Origin: Eggerthellaceae bacterium
GTDB taxonomy: Bacteria > Actinomycetota > Coriobacteriia > Coriobacteriales > Eggerthellaceae
Assembly: GCA_910575165.1 (NCBI GenBank)
Contig: CAJTDS010000016.1
Coordinates: forward strand, 1-61,305
Direction: 5' to 3'
Length of the DNA: 61,305 nucleotides
A program made the translations under genes and the position numbers. The notes below the pieces were generated by a model that ran no database searches, was not told the DNA's origin, and saw nothing but the letters and a program-made list of their open reading frames with translations. This document shows, piece after piece, positions 25,903 through 34,622 of this stretch; position 1 is the stretch's first letter, and each line of letters begins with the position of its first letter.

Positions 25903-26691
25903 TTATACAGCGTGTGCAGCCTCTACGGCTTCCACCAGGAACTTCGTGGCGCCCTCGCCGGCGGCTCCGTCGTAGTAGGCGGTGAAGCGCGGGTCGGCCA
26001 GGTAGCCGCGCACCAGCCCCAGGTAGGTTTCGTCGGCAAACCCCGGGCCCCAATGGACGGTGATCCAGCGCTTGTGCATGCGGGCCAGCTCCTGGGCTTC
26101 GGACGATGCGGCGTCGTTGGTGGCCATGGCCAGGCGCAGCTGCACCTTGATGGACTCCTCCAGCAGCTCCTTGGCGTCCCATTCGTCCTTGGTGAGCGCC
26201 ATCATGCGTGCGTTCGACTGCTCGATGACGTCGTTGCCGTAGCGCTGGCGAGCCTCCTGGCCGTACTCGTGCTCGAAGGCCTCCAGTCCTTGGCGTTTCA
26301 GCTCTTCGAATGCATTTTTCGTTTCCATGCCTTGTATCCTTTCCACGGCGTTCAGCGCCGCCTGGGTTCTGCGAATGGCGGCCTGAAGGGAGTTCCCCTG
26401 TTCGCGCAGGGTCCGAAGATGGTCGGTCAGGGCTTGGCGAAGGCTTGGGCTGTCAACGTCGTCCGTGCAGCTCAGCAGCCGGCCGATGGTGGCCAGGGGC
26501 AGCCCGCAGGAGCGCATGGCCACAATCTGGGCCAACCGCCGCTCGTCGCGCTTGGAGTACAGCCGGTAGCCGCTTTCGGTGCGCGATGGCGACAGGAAGC
26601 CCTTTTCCTCGTAGAAGCGCAGGGTTCGCGCGCTCACGCCCGACAGCTCGGACAGCTGGCCGATGGTCATCAGGTTGCTGGGCGTGGTCAC
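25903..26691 (-). CDS. MerR-family regulator with TipAS-like domain
   Basis: 262 residues from GTG 26691, which has AAGGAG 8 nt upstream. The N-terminal MerR HTH (MTIGQLSELSGVSARTLRFYEEKGFL, RTESGYRLYSKRDERRL) is followed by a coiled coil and a C-terminal region (about 140-260) with W-D-A-KELLEES and HKRWITVHWGPGF segments resembling the TipAS antibiotic-recognition domain. Such proteins activate genes on binding a thiopeptide-like or other ligand. It shares an operon with the MBL hydrolase downstream. Confidence 0.82.
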   Translation of the reverse strand: MTTPSNLMTIGQLSELSGVSARTLRFYEEKGFLSPSRTESGYRLYSKRDERRLAQIVAMRSCGLPLATIGRLLSCTDDVDSPSLRQALTDHLRTLREQGNSLQAAIRRTQAALNAVERIQGMETKNAFEELKRQGLEAFEHEYGQEARQRYGNDVIEQSNARMMALTKDEWDAKELLEESIKVQLRLAMATNDAASSEAQELARMHKRWITVHWGPGFADETYLGLVRGYLADPRFTAYYDGAAGEGATKFLVEAVEAAHAV

Positions 26692-26905
26692 GGTTGTGCT
26701 CCTTCGGTCGTGCGTTCTGCGCTGCTCCCCGGCGCTCTTCGGTGCCGGCCTGCCTTCTTCGATGCGGCGCTGCCCGGGTTTGCTGGCCGCGTGCCCGCCG
26801 ATCAACTTCGACGGGGAACAGTGTGAACCCTCACGCAGCCAGAAGGTCAAGGGGCGCGGCTTGCGGTGCTGCGCGGTGGCGCTGGGTGCCGCGCAGGATG
26901 CGAGC

Positions 26906-28045
26906 TTAGTAGAGCCAGTAGAGCAGGCGGCCGAAGAGCAGCTGGCGCGGGTCGGCCACCACGGTGCCGCCAAGGACGATGGAGCCGTTGGTGTAGAGTG
27001 ACGAGCAGAAGACGCGCCAGTTCAGGCCCGATGCCAGAAATCCGCCCAGCACCAGGGCAAGCCCTACTGCGATCATGATCAGGCAGACGCGGAAGAAAGC
27101 GGCGTAGCGCGAAGGCGTGGCAAGCGGTAGGGCTGGGCCGCCGGGCACGCCGCTGCCGACGGCGTCGGAGCTGATTGTGGGTGCCGGGATGGCACATGCG
27201 CCCGGGACGTTTGCAGCCGTGTAAGTGGGTGCGGGGACTGTGCCGAAGGGCGCGCCAGCAGGCATGTTGGCGGCAACGGGACCGCCCTGGGGTGCAGGTG
27301 CAGGCGCGGGGTGGACGACAGCGCCGGACGGTTCCGCAGGCTTCTTTCCCCAACGGCGCTTGCAGGCGCGGACGAACGCCGACCAACCCTTTCGCTGGCC
27401 GTTCCAAACGCATTTGGTAAGGGCCTTGCACCCGCGCAGTACCCAGATGCCGGTGCCGAAGCCGAAGCAGGCGTATCCCAGCTGCACCATGGTGTAGGGG
27501 ATGTCGCCTATCTGCAGCCCCCAAATGGCAAACAGCACGCACACTGGCGACGCCACTACGAAGGCGACCCCCACGATCCAGCAGGCCAGCACCAGAATCC
27601 AGACCGCCAGAAGCAGCACAGCCGCCACCAGCCCCACGGCAAGCGCGATGCACGCCACCCCCACCGCAAGTGTCGCAGCGATGGCTGCTGCCGCAAGGAT
27701 GAACGGCGAAGCGAACACAAGCCCCACCCATTCCAGAGGTTTGAGCTGGCATTTCTTGAGGCGCTTCCAGAAGCCTTCCTGCTTTGCGGAGCCCGAGGCC
27801 GCGGGTGATTTGCGGTCGGCGGTATCGCCCGGCTTCGCCGCAGCAACGGACTTGGCGTTCAGCAGGATAGCCGCGGCTGCCTCTTCGGGCGTGGGAGCTG
27901 CAGCGATGGCGGCTTCTTCGGTCATACCCTCGTCGATGCGGTCGGCTATGGCTTCCATATAGAAAGCGACGGCGTCTTCGCGCTCTTCGGCGGCAAGGGC
28001 GCCTAGGAGGGAGGTGAGCTTCTCTCGGTACTGCGTGCTGTTCAT
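26906..28045 (-). CDS. HAAS-domain membrane protein (DUF1700-like)
   Basis: 379 residues. The N-terminal 60 (YREKLTSLLGALAAEEREDAVAFYMEAIADRIDEGMTEEAA) match the HAAS/DUF1700 domain that partners with PadR regulators. Four or more membrane helices, a cytoplasmic Pro/Ala-rich loop and two C-terminal helices follow. Such proteins are thought to transmit an envelope signal to PadR. The ATG at 28045 has AAGGA six nt upstream and is preferred over 28051. It begins 9 bp after the PadR gene, so the two form an operon. Confidence 0.75.
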   Translation of the reverse strand: MNSTQYREKLTSLLGALAAEEREDAVAFYMEAIADRIDEGMTEEAAIAAAPTPEEAAAAILLNAKSVAAAKPGDTADRKSPAASGSAKQEGFWKRLKKCQLKPLEWVGLVFASPFILAAAAIAATLAVGVACIALAVGLVAAVLLLAVWILVLACWIVGVAFVVASPVCVLFAIWGLQIGDIPYTMVQLGYACFGFGTGIWVLRGCKALTKCVWNGQRKGWSAFVRACKRRWGKKPAEPSGAVVHPAPAPAPQGGPVAANMPAGAPFGTVPAPTYTAANVPGACAIPAPTISSDAVGSGVPGGPALPLATPSRYAAFFRVCLIMIAVGLALVLGGFLASGLNWRVFCSSLYTNGSIVLGGTVVADPRQLLFGRLLYWLY

Positions 28046-28054
28046 GGGCATTCC

Positions 28055-28561
28055 TTACGCCAAGGAGGACGAGGGATCGGTGGCAGTGACGGTTGCGACG
28101 CGCGGTGCGGCGCCTTTCTCGGAGGCAGGACCGCTGTCGGGTTCGGCCGGCTGGGGCGAGCTGGTTCCGTCTGGTGGCGGAGCGCCGTCCGGTTGGCCAG
28201 CGGGGGCGCAATCGCTGTCCGCGGGGCTTCCCTTGGCGGCTTTCGCGCTGTTCAGAGCTGCTTGCTGGATGAATCGGTACAGGCTGAGCACTTCTGCCTG
28301 GTCTTCCAGAAACTCCCTCACGGCATTGTTCCCTTCCGGCGTGAGCGAGTAGTACTTCCGCAGCCGCCCGTTGTGCTCGGCTTTGCGAACGCGGATGAGC
28401 CCTCGTGTTTCCAGGCGCTTGAGCAGCGGGTACAGTGTCGACTCGCTCAGGCCCAGCGACGGGGGAGCGTCTTTGATGATCTGGTATCCGTAGGATTCTC
28501 CGGGCAGCAGCGTTGCCAGCACGCATGCATCCAGAAATCCCCTTTTCATTTGTGCGTCCAT
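28055..28561 (-). CDS. PadR-family transcriptional regulator
   Basis: 168 residues. The winged-helix PadR domain occupies the first 95 (KRGFLDACVLATLLPGESYGYQI, LSESTLYPLLKRLETRGLI, RKYYSLTPEG), and a Pro/Ser/Ala-rich tail of about 60 residues replaces the usual short C-terminal helix. It probably represses its own operon through the palindrome at 28580-28600. GGAGG precedes the ATG. Confidence 0.87.
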   Translation of the reverse strand: MDAQMKRGFLDACVLATLLPGESYGYQIIKDAPPSLGLSESTLYPLLKRLETRGLIRVRKAEHNGRLRKYYSLTPEGNNAVREFLEDQAEVLSLYRFIQQAALNSAKAAKGSPADSDCAPAGQPDGAPPPDGTSSPQPAEPDSGPASEKGAAPRVATVTATDPSSSLA

Positions 28562-28579
28562 TACACCTCCTGTAGCGAT

Positions 28580-28608
28580 ATACTATATGTAGCATAGTAT
28601 AGTGTCAA
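28580..28608 (-). promoter_or_regulatory. PadR operon promoter with palindromic operator
   Basis: On the reverse strand TTGACA (28603-28608), a 17-bp spacer and TAGTAT (28580-28585) form a near-consensus promoter. A perfect inverted repeat ATACTAT-N7-ATAGTAT (28580-28600) covers the -10, the expected place for PadR autorepression. Confidence 0.8.
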
Positions 28609-28611
28609 GGC

Positions 28612-28889
28612 CGCTTGGAAGATGCGCACAAATGGCCGCGGAAGCTGCCGCCATTGCCGTCGCCACGTGCGCTTCCGCGGCTGCGACCGCCGCTCACCAC
28701 TAGTTGCGCCCGCTGTTTCTCGCCGCCGCCTGTGCGTTCGTTGCTACCTTACTGCTGCTCCCAGCGCTCTCTTTTCTGCTTCAACCGTCTCCGTCCAGCT
28801 TCGTCCGCACGTGCCGCTCTTTCTGGCCCTTGCGGCTTTCCGCGCCCCTTGCGCTTTTCCGCCGCCCGGCGCGAGTAAGGCGAAGGCCG
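28612..28889. other. Intergenic, nothing recognised
   Basis: A C/T-rich stretch between the divergent PadR operon and the end of the MFS gene; I see no gene or clear signal in it. Confidence 0.4.
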
Positions 28890-30230
28890 CTAGCTAGCCT
28901 TGTCCAGCGCACGCACCGATTTCGGCAGGTACATCACCAGGCCAAGGGCCAGGCAGGCCAGTCCGTCCACCACGAAGAAGGGCGCCACGCCAATGGCTTC
29001 GGCCAGGAATCCGCCCAGGGTTACGCCCACGGGAGTGGCCAGCCCCATAGCCGCGGTGAGCAAGCCCATGGCGCGGCCCATTTTCTCGTCGTCGACGTTG
29101 CGCTGCGTAAGGGTCATGAGCGGTCCGTTGAACCAGGCGCAGGCTACGGCCATGATGCCCATCAGCACAACGAACAGGGGAAACGCGTCCGACGGCAGCA
29201 CGCCGCACAGTGCAGTCGATGCTCCTGTCACCACGGCCGCCACGGCGATGAGCCCGGCGAGCCGCTTCCCGCCTCCGCTGATCACCAGCACGGCCGACCC
29301 CGCCAGCATGCCCACGCCGAAGGCCGCTTCCACCAGCGACGCCGCATAGCCGTCGCCGCCGAAATGCTGGAAGGTCATAAGCGGGCACACAGCCGACAGC
29401 GGTCCGAAGATCATCATGCCTACGGTGACCATGGCAATGAGCAGGGCAAGGCCGCGGTTGCGGGCGATGCAGCCCCAGCCGTCCTTCAGATTCGCGATCA
29501 CGTGTTGGTTGGCGGCTTGCTCATCGATGACCGTGGGTACCTTCGCGAAGGCCAGGCCGGCGATGGCCAGCAACGCGCCGGCGAAATCGAGGAACATTAC
29601 CGAGGAGAATCCGAAGGTGGTGTACAGGAAGATGCCGAAAGCCGGAGCACCGATGGAGGCGACGGAGGCTAGCAGCTGGTCGAGGGTGTTGATGCGCAGC
29701 AGATGCTTGTCGGGCACGAGCATGGGCATGGTGGCCATCATGGCCGGGCTGTGGAAGGCTTGGCCGACGGCGCGCGCCAGGCAGATGATCATGAGCAGGG
29801 GAATCGACACATCGCCCAGCAGAATGAGCACCGCGGCGACCAGGGAAACCAGCCCCACGGCTCCGTCAGCCACAATCATGATGGCCTTGCGGTTGAATCG
29901 GTCGGCCACTACGCCGCCGAAGGGGGAGATGAGGCCAATGGGCAGCATGGCGGCGGCGGTCATGAGCGCCAGCACAAGGGCGCTGCCGGTGCTTTCGGTC
30001 ACGTACCACACCACAGCGTACCCGGCGGCGTAGCTGGTGATCATCGACAGCGCCTGCCCGATCCAGATGAAGGCGATGGTGGCCAGCCAGTTCTTCTGAA
30101 GCGGCAGGCCTGCGGCGCTCACGGCGTCGGCTTGCGGTTGGTTTGGCGCTTGGCTGTTCGGCTGCACGCCCGGCCGACGCGGCTCGCTGCAATCAGGCTT
30201 GGCATGTGAAGATGCGTGGTTCTCAACCAT
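28890..30230 (-). CDS. MFS exporter, DHA3 (macrolide-efflux-like)
   Basis: 446 residues with a 45-residue polar N-terminus and 12 predicted helices. Features of the MefA/DHA3 group are WIGQALSMITSYAAGYAVVWYVTESTGSA, the VADRFNRKAIMIVAD loop and ARAVGQAFHSPAMMATMPMLVP. It probably exports a drug or other amphiphile. GAGGAGCCACC precedes ATG 30230. No regulator is adjacent. Confidence 0.85.
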   Translation of the reverse strand: MVENHASSHAKPDCSEPRRPGVQPNSQAPNQPQADAVSAAGLPLQKNWLATIAFIWIGQALSMITSYAAGYAVVWYVTESTGSALVLALMTAAAMLPIGLISPFGGVVADRFNRKAIMIVADGAVGLVSLVAAVLILLGDVSIPLLMIICLARAVGQAFHSPAMMATMPMLVPDKHLLRINTLDQLLASVASIGAPAFGIFLYTTFGFSSVMFLDFAGALLAIAGLAFAKVPTVIDEQAANQHVIANLKDGWGCIARNRGLALLIAMVTVGMMIFGPLSAVCPLMTFQHFGGDGYAASLVEAAFGVGMLAGSAVLVISGGGKRLAGLIAVAAVVTGASTALCGVLPSDAFPLFVVLMGIMAVACAWFNGPLMTLTQRNVDDEKMGRAMGLLTAAMGLATPVGVTLGGFLAEAIGVAPFFVVDGLACLALGLVMYLPKSVRALDKAS

Positions 30231-30318
30231 GGTGGCTCCTCGGAAAGTGATCGATGCTTACAAACGCGCGAGTTCTGAGGAGTACAAGCCAGGGGACGAG
30301 GACCGCTTCCGCATGCTC

Positions 30319-30502
30319 CTTCTTTTGGCCGGCAGGACGCATAACGGGCGGCCTTTGCGCCCCTTTTGGGCTGCAGGGCATGGGGTGAGCCTGGGGGAGG
30401 GGAGGTCCTTCGTTTCCCTTGGGCCGGCAGGACGTGTAACGGACAGCCTTTGCGCTTCCCCGAGTTGCAAGATGCGGGGCAAGCCTGCAGGGGAAAGAGA
30501 CC
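30319..30502. repeat. Two tandem ~90-nt direct repeats
   Basis: Copies at about 30319-30408 and 30409-30502 share GGCCGGCAGGACG, TAACGG, GCCTTTGCGC and AGCCTG in the same order and spacing. Confidence 0.6.
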
Positions 30503-30790
30503 GCCAGTATCAACGACCTGGCTCCTCAGCATTTCGCGCAGTCCACCTTACGGTTGCGGAAACGGTTGCTCTAGCACGTAGAGTTTGCATGCCGGCGAAA
30601 GCAGTTGTACGTATGCAACAAGCGGTCGCCCGCAGTGCAAGTAGAGGTGTCGTTTCGCGCAAGAAAAGGTGGCGTCGAAAGGGAGTAGATGTACTAGAGA
30701 GCAAGCATTGAGGCCATAAGATCACGTTCCTCGAAAAAGGGGCACTGACGCACAGTATAGCGCACCGCGCCCCCGCAAGCCTTCGAGTTG

Positions 30791-30899
30791 TTGAAAATCG
30801 GATTATTTGGCTGGGCAATTTTAGGCGTTCTATCTGGTGTTTCTTGCGTTATACCAGCTCATAGGCGTAAAAATCGCTGCCAAATAATCCGATTTTCAA
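30791..30899. repeat. 109-nt palindromic element
   Basis: Perfect 21-bp arms (30791-30811 and 30879-30899; core GAAAATCGGATTATTTGG), imperfect inner complementarity, and an apical CTGGT/ACCAG stem. It differs in sequence from the six-copy family. Confidence 0.75.
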
Positions 30900-31065
30900 T
30901 AGGCTGCCTGTCTTCCGAAACGCCTGCCGCACATCGCACGACAAGCGCTTCGGACACTTCGCAGGGTCAGCCTCTTTGCCTGGCTGTCTTTCTCGACTTT
31001 ACCGGCTCCCGAGCCTGCGGGTCTTTTCTGCTGGTCTTTTCTGCGGGTCTTTCCGACCGGTACCC

Positions 31066-32901
31066 TTAGGGCAGCGCCAAGGTCAGGCTGCCGCCAGTTT
31101 CCTCGGCCCAGGTTTCGCAGGCGTTGCGGGCTTCGGAGGTAAGGGGATCGCCCGTCAGCACCAAGGTTTCAAGCATCGGGAACTGGTACGGGTCGAAGGA
31201 GTCGATGTTCTGGAAGGGCAGCTTCACCGTGGTCAGTGCATCGCATCCTTCTAGCGTGTAGCCGCTGGCGGTCAGCGGGCCTAGTGTGGTGACGTTGCCG
31301 CCGCGCCGGTCGATGGCGAAGGACTGTAGGTTCGGTGCATCGGAGAAGTCCAGGTAGGGAATTGTCTTGTCGGTGGCCTGGTACAGGGCGCTGAATTCCA
31401 CCAGCGAGTCTTTGGCCAGAGAGAACTCCTGCGGTATGGTGCCGAACTGCAGCACTTCCAGGTTCGTCAACGTGGACCCGTCGAAGCTTTTCAGCAGCGC
31501 GTTTTCCTGCGAGCTGAGGAATCGCAGCTCGGTGGCGCCTTGGCAGTAGAGTGCTTCCGGCGCGCCGCCGACGGTGAGCCAGCGCAGGTGCTTGGCTTGC
31601 GTTGCGTCCACCTGGCTCAGGATCAGGCGCGGGTCGGCGCTCACGGCGTCGGGAGAGCACAGGTTCGCGTACACCACCGGTTCGCCGTCTATGGTATCGG
31701 GGATCACGACGGGGTCGCCGGAGCTCACGGTGCATCCCACAATGTATACGCCATGTCCGCACGAATAGCCTTCCATCAGGTCGAACCCGCCCGAGGAGAC
31801 GATGTCGAAGCCGTCGCCTGGCAGGGACTCGTAGGTGCCGCCCGATGCGCTGGGAGTGCCGGTCTTCACATCGGAGGCGCTGTTCCCAAGTCCGGTTACG
31901 TAGTCGCCCACGGCGTAGGTGAAGTACTTGGTCGCGGTCGGCTCCTGTGCTGCGCCCGGCTTTGTGGGGTCGACCGGCTTCGCAGGGTCGGTGTAGCCGG
32001 GAATCCACTTTCCATCAGCACCGACGTAGTAGCTGTCCACCCATTGGCTGCGCAGCATGGCGCCGCTCGGGCCCACGTAGTAGTCGCCGACCCAGCGGTT
32101 CGCCTGCATGGCTCCGGAGGATTCGAAGTAGTAGTACTCGTCGTTAATCCATTGCCAGCCGGTGACCATGGCGCCGCCGTCCGGGCTGAGGTAGTACCAG
32201 GTGCCGTCGACCGACTTCCACCCTTCGGCCATGGCGCCGCTGCCCGGGTTCAGGTAGTACCATTCGCCGCCCACCTTTTCCCACCCCTCGGTCATGGCGC
32301 CCGACGAGGTCAGGTAGTACCAGCTTCCGTTCACCTTCTCCCAGCCGGTGACCATGGCGCCCGAGCCGGGGGTCAGGTAGTACCAGGAGCCGCCGACGGA
32401 TTTCCATCCTTCGGCCATAGCGCCGCTGCCCGGGTTGAGGTAGTACCAGGCACCGCCGACGGACTCCCACCCCTCGGCCATGGCCCCCGACGAGGTCAGG
32501 TAGTACCAGGTGCCGTCCAGGTCGAGCCAGCCGGTTTGCATCCAGCCCGACGCACCGAAGTGATACCAGCTGCCGCCGATGGACTCCCAGTTGGTAGCGT
32601 ATCCGCCGTTGTCGTAGCGGTACCACCAGGCGCCATCCCGGCCTTCCCAGCTTCCCGAAGCGGCCCACGCACTCGCCGCTGTTCCCAGCACCAGGCATGC
32701 GGCCACGGCCAGGGCGGTCGCAAGTCGGCAAGGGATTCCAGCCAGCTTGTTTAGGGCTGAATTCAGCCGCTGGGACGTCATCTCTCTGGATACTCGGCTT
32801 TTTGCGTCATGCGTCGAGACGTCGTCAAGGGGACGTGCGAATGGGTCTGGCGTGCCCGGTGTGCGCGGGGCGACAAATTTATCGAGAGCGGACTTGCTCA
32901 T
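31066..32901 (-). CDS. Cell-wall-binding-repeat surface protein with LRR-like C-terminus
   Basis: 611 residues. A long N-terminal region precedes a signal/TM segment (ATALAVAACLVLGTAASAWA, about 60-80). About ten cell-wall/choline-binding repeats follow (GW-x-x-V-x-G-x-WYYL-x-x-SGAM), attaching the protein to wall polymers. After the KPVDPTKPG linker is a domain with BspA-like leucine-rich segments (HLRWLTVGGA, LTNLEVLQFGTIPQEF, ALTTVKLPFQNI), suggesting an adhesion or host-interaction role. GGAGGAGGACACT precedes ATG 32901. The repeats are about 60-66 bp at the DNA level and prone to recombination. Confidence 0.82.
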   Translation of the reverse strand: MSKSALDKFVAPRTPGTPDPFARPLDDVSTHDAKSRVSREMTSQRLNSALNKLAGIPCRLATALAVAACLVLGTAASAWAASGSWEGRDGAWWYRYDNGGYATNWESIGGSWYHFGASGWMQTGWLDLDGTWYYLTSSGAMAEGWESVGGAWYYLNPGSGAMAEGWKSVGGSWYYLTPGSGAMVTGWEKVNGSWYYLTSSGAMTEGWEKVGGEWYYLNPGSGAMAEGWKSVDGTWYYLSPDGGAMVTGWQWINDEYYYFESSGAMQANRWVGDYYVGPSGAMLRSQWVDSYYVGADGKWIPGYTDPAKPVDPTKPGAAQEPTATKYFTYAVGDYVTGLGNSASDVKTGTPSASGGTYESLPGDGFDIVSSGGFDLMEGYSCGHGVYIVGCTVSSGDPVVIPDTIDGEPVVYANLCSPDAVSADPRLILSQVDATQAKHLRWLTVGGAPEALYCQGATELRFLSSQENALLKSFDGSTLTNLEVLQFGTIPQEFSLAKDSLVEFSALYQATDKTIPYLDFSDAPNLQSFAIDRRGGNVTTLGPLTASGYTLEGCDALTTVKLPFQNIDSFDPYQFPMLETLVLTGDPLTSEARNACETWAEETGGSLTLALP

Positions 32902-33252
32902 AGTGTCCTCCTCCACTAGGGACTTGCTCTCATTTTTGCAAAGCCCTCTGTCTCATCGGGGGAGGGTGGGGGAGTTGTCAGCTGGCTGTGAAGGAGTGGA
33001 TTCTCGGGCGGCACATTTCGAACGATTGCGCCCGCCCGCTGCCGCCAGCCCGCTGCCGCCCGCCGCAGCTTCTGCTCGTTACCGCGAGCGATGCACGACA
33101 TGCCGGTTATGCGTTGCACAGCAGGCATGTCGCGCACTTGCCCGTGAACTGGGATTTTTGCTTGTTTCCGCAGCTCAGTCGCTTGCAGTGCGGATGCGCG
33201 ACATGCCGCTTGTGCGATGTCCCGCAAGCCCGCCTGGCTGATTCCCCGCGCA
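32902..33252. other. Intergenic with CGACATGCC palindromes
   Basis: 351 bp. A hairpin with arms CGACATGCC (33096-33104) and GGCATGTCG (33124-33132) and a further CGACATGCC copy at 33199-33207 suggest another small repeat element. It lies downstream of the reverse-strand metallophosphoesterase gene and may serve as its terminator. Confidence 0.5.
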
Positions 33253-34020
33253 CTAGGGCACCGGCACCCCCTTCCCGTTCGCCATCAGGAGCATGCTGCC
33301 GTTGCCGATGGCACGCCCGTTCGGCAAGCGAGAGAACGTGTCGCAGAACCACAGGACAACAGCTCGCCGCGTGCCGTCGCTGCCTTTGGCGAACACGCGC
33401 TCCCGGGTGATGCGACGGAGAGGAGAGTGGCCGACAATCTGGTTGAATGCTGGGTACGGGTCGCGTATGAGCTCCTGACGGTCGGCCCATAACGGCCCAG
33501 GCACTTCGCGACCGCCGCGCCCGCGCCCGCAAGCGTGGAGTTTGTAGAGCGTGCGTAGCGACCCTTCGTCCAGCATGGCGTTGAGCTGGTGCGCCGCCTC
33601 TTCGGCCATTGCGGGCCGGCTGAGGTACTCGTTGGCCCAGATGCCGGTGAGCCCTGCGTGGGTGACCAGGAAGCCGTCGACGACGTGGGCCATCCGCAGC
33701 CCAAGCGGGAAAAGCATCTCGCGCACGAACGGTATCAGCGTCATGTGAGTGCCGGGCCCTTGCTCGCCCAGCAGGTATTGGAAATCGTGGTTCCCGAATA
33801 CGAGGTCGACGGACAGTCCCTGGCTCCGTCGGGCTTCCACCCAGCGGACCAGGGTGCAAATGCCGTCCCGCATGGTTTGCGGTCGCGCGTTCCATTCGTC
33901 GCAGAAGTCGCCGGTGAATACCACGCGCCCCACAGCGGGATGTCCGGCAAGCACGTCGTCGATGGCCGGAAGGACCCATTCGGTCCTCAAGTGTACGTCC
34001 CCAACGATAAGCGTTTCCAT
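33253..34020 (-). CDS. Calcineurin-like metallophosphoesterase
   Basis: 255 residues. Metal-binding motifs of the family are visible: GDVHLR at the N-terminus, VVFTGDFCDEW (about 37), VFGNHDFQYL (about 78), FLVTHAGLTGIW (about 127) and VGHSPLRR (about 205). It would hydrolyse a phosphomonoester or phosphodiester with two metal ions in the cytoplasm; the substrate is unknown, but the motif set resembles PrpE/ApaH-type phosphatases. The start METLIVGD at 34020 has AAAGGAGG upstream. Confidence 0.85.
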   Translation of the reverse strand: METLIVGDVHLRTEWVLPAIDDVLAGHPAVGRVVFTGDFCDEWNARPQTMRDGICTLVRWVEARRSQGLSVDLVFGNHDFQYLLGEQGPGTHMTLIPFVREMLFPLGLRMAHVVDGFLVTHAGLTGIWANEYLSRPAMAEEAAHQLNAMLDEGSLRTLYKLHACGRGRGGREVPGPLWADRQELIRDPYPAFNQIVGHSPLRRITRERVFAKGSDGTRRAVVLWFCDTFSRLPNGRAIGNGSMLLMANGKGVPVP

Positions 34021-34342
34021 CGACCTTGCCTCCTTTATCGCGAGCATCCCCTTTGCTCGACTCGTTTGGCAGTGGCGCCCGCACGGTGCCGCTGGCTCAA
34101 ATCCTCTCGTGCGACCCCGACCACGCAGCATTGCCCGACGTGGTGTCTCTGCAGCTAACCCCAGCGTCGTTTCTGCCTTCACAATCCAGCAGTGCGCCGA
34201 CGCGGGTTAGAGCGTTTTGCTGCCGGTGGCTGCTGCCTGCAGCTTTGCGAGCCTCGGCATCACGCCCAACAAAGAAGCAAACTTGCAGAAAGTTGCCGCG
34301 CCCCCCCCCATCAGTCCGCCGACTTGCGTACCGCCATTCGGT
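34021..34342. other. Intergenic, nothing recognised
   Basis: About 320 bp between the metallophosphoesterase start and the tRNA terminator. It should contain the promoter of the former; none is clear by eye. Confidence 0.4.
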
Positions 34343-34368
34343 AAAACAAAAGCCACCCGAAGGTGGCT
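34343..34368 (-). terminator. tRNA terminator
   Basis: On the reverse strand AGCCACC-TTCG-GGTGGCT followed by TTTTGTTTT, starting about 8 nt after the tRNA 3' end. Confidence 0.85.
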
Positions 34369-34375
34369 GAAAGTT

Positions 34376-34452
34376 TGGTCGCGGGAGCTGGATTTGAACC
34401 AACGACCTCCGGGTTATGAGCCCGGCGAGCTACCAGACTGCTCCATCCCGCA
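34376..34452 (-). tRNA. Initiator tRNA-fMet (CAT)
   Basis: 77 nt with the CCA end encoded. The anticodon is CAT, and the anticodon stem has the three consecutive G:C pairs (GGG...CCC) that mark initiator tRNAs. The D stem is GAGC/GCTC and the T loop TTCAAAT. Position 1 is T and position 72 is G, giving at best a wobble pair where most bacterial initiators have a C1-A72 mismatch. It stands alone between protein genes. Confidence 0.92.
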
Positions 34453-34499
34453 CTGTAGGCTGCTTTTCAAATGCTCGCCAAGAAAAGCTGCAAGAAAGA

Positions 34500-34528
34500 A
34501 TGATACACCGCAAACGATTTAGATGCAA
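34500..34528 (-). promoter_or_regulatory. tRNA promoter
   Basis: On the reverse strand TTGCAT (34523-34528), 17-bp spacer, TATCAT (34500-34505), about 48 bp upstream of the tRNA. Confidence 0.65.
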
Positions 34529-34622
34529 GTATTATTTTGCCCCATCCGTGAATCGCTCGCCGCTGCCAATGGAAGGGGGTCGTGCGAAGCAGGCCGTCCG
34601 CACCCTCCGCTGTCTTGGTGCG

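Larger units (their letters stand above)
30231..31065. other. Intergenic region with several repeats
   Basis: 835 bp without a supported gene. It contains two tandem ~90-nt imperfect direct repeats (30319-30502), a 109-nt palindromic element (30791-30899) and, at 31016-31055, three direct copies of GGTCTTTTCTGC-type sequence just past the end of the next reverse-strand gene. Short open frames here lack ribosome sites. Confidence 0.45.

Noticed and set aside
25896-25905. TATAAT just before the MBL hydrolase gene, as in a leaderless promoter
   Set aside because: It is formed by the end and stop codon of the upstream MerR gene; the two genes are 7 bp apart and co-directional, and no -35 is found at the right distance.
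28704-29672. 322-residue forward ORF over the end of the MFS gene
   Set aside because: Shadow of the reverse MFS gene with Arg/His-rich low-complexity sequence.
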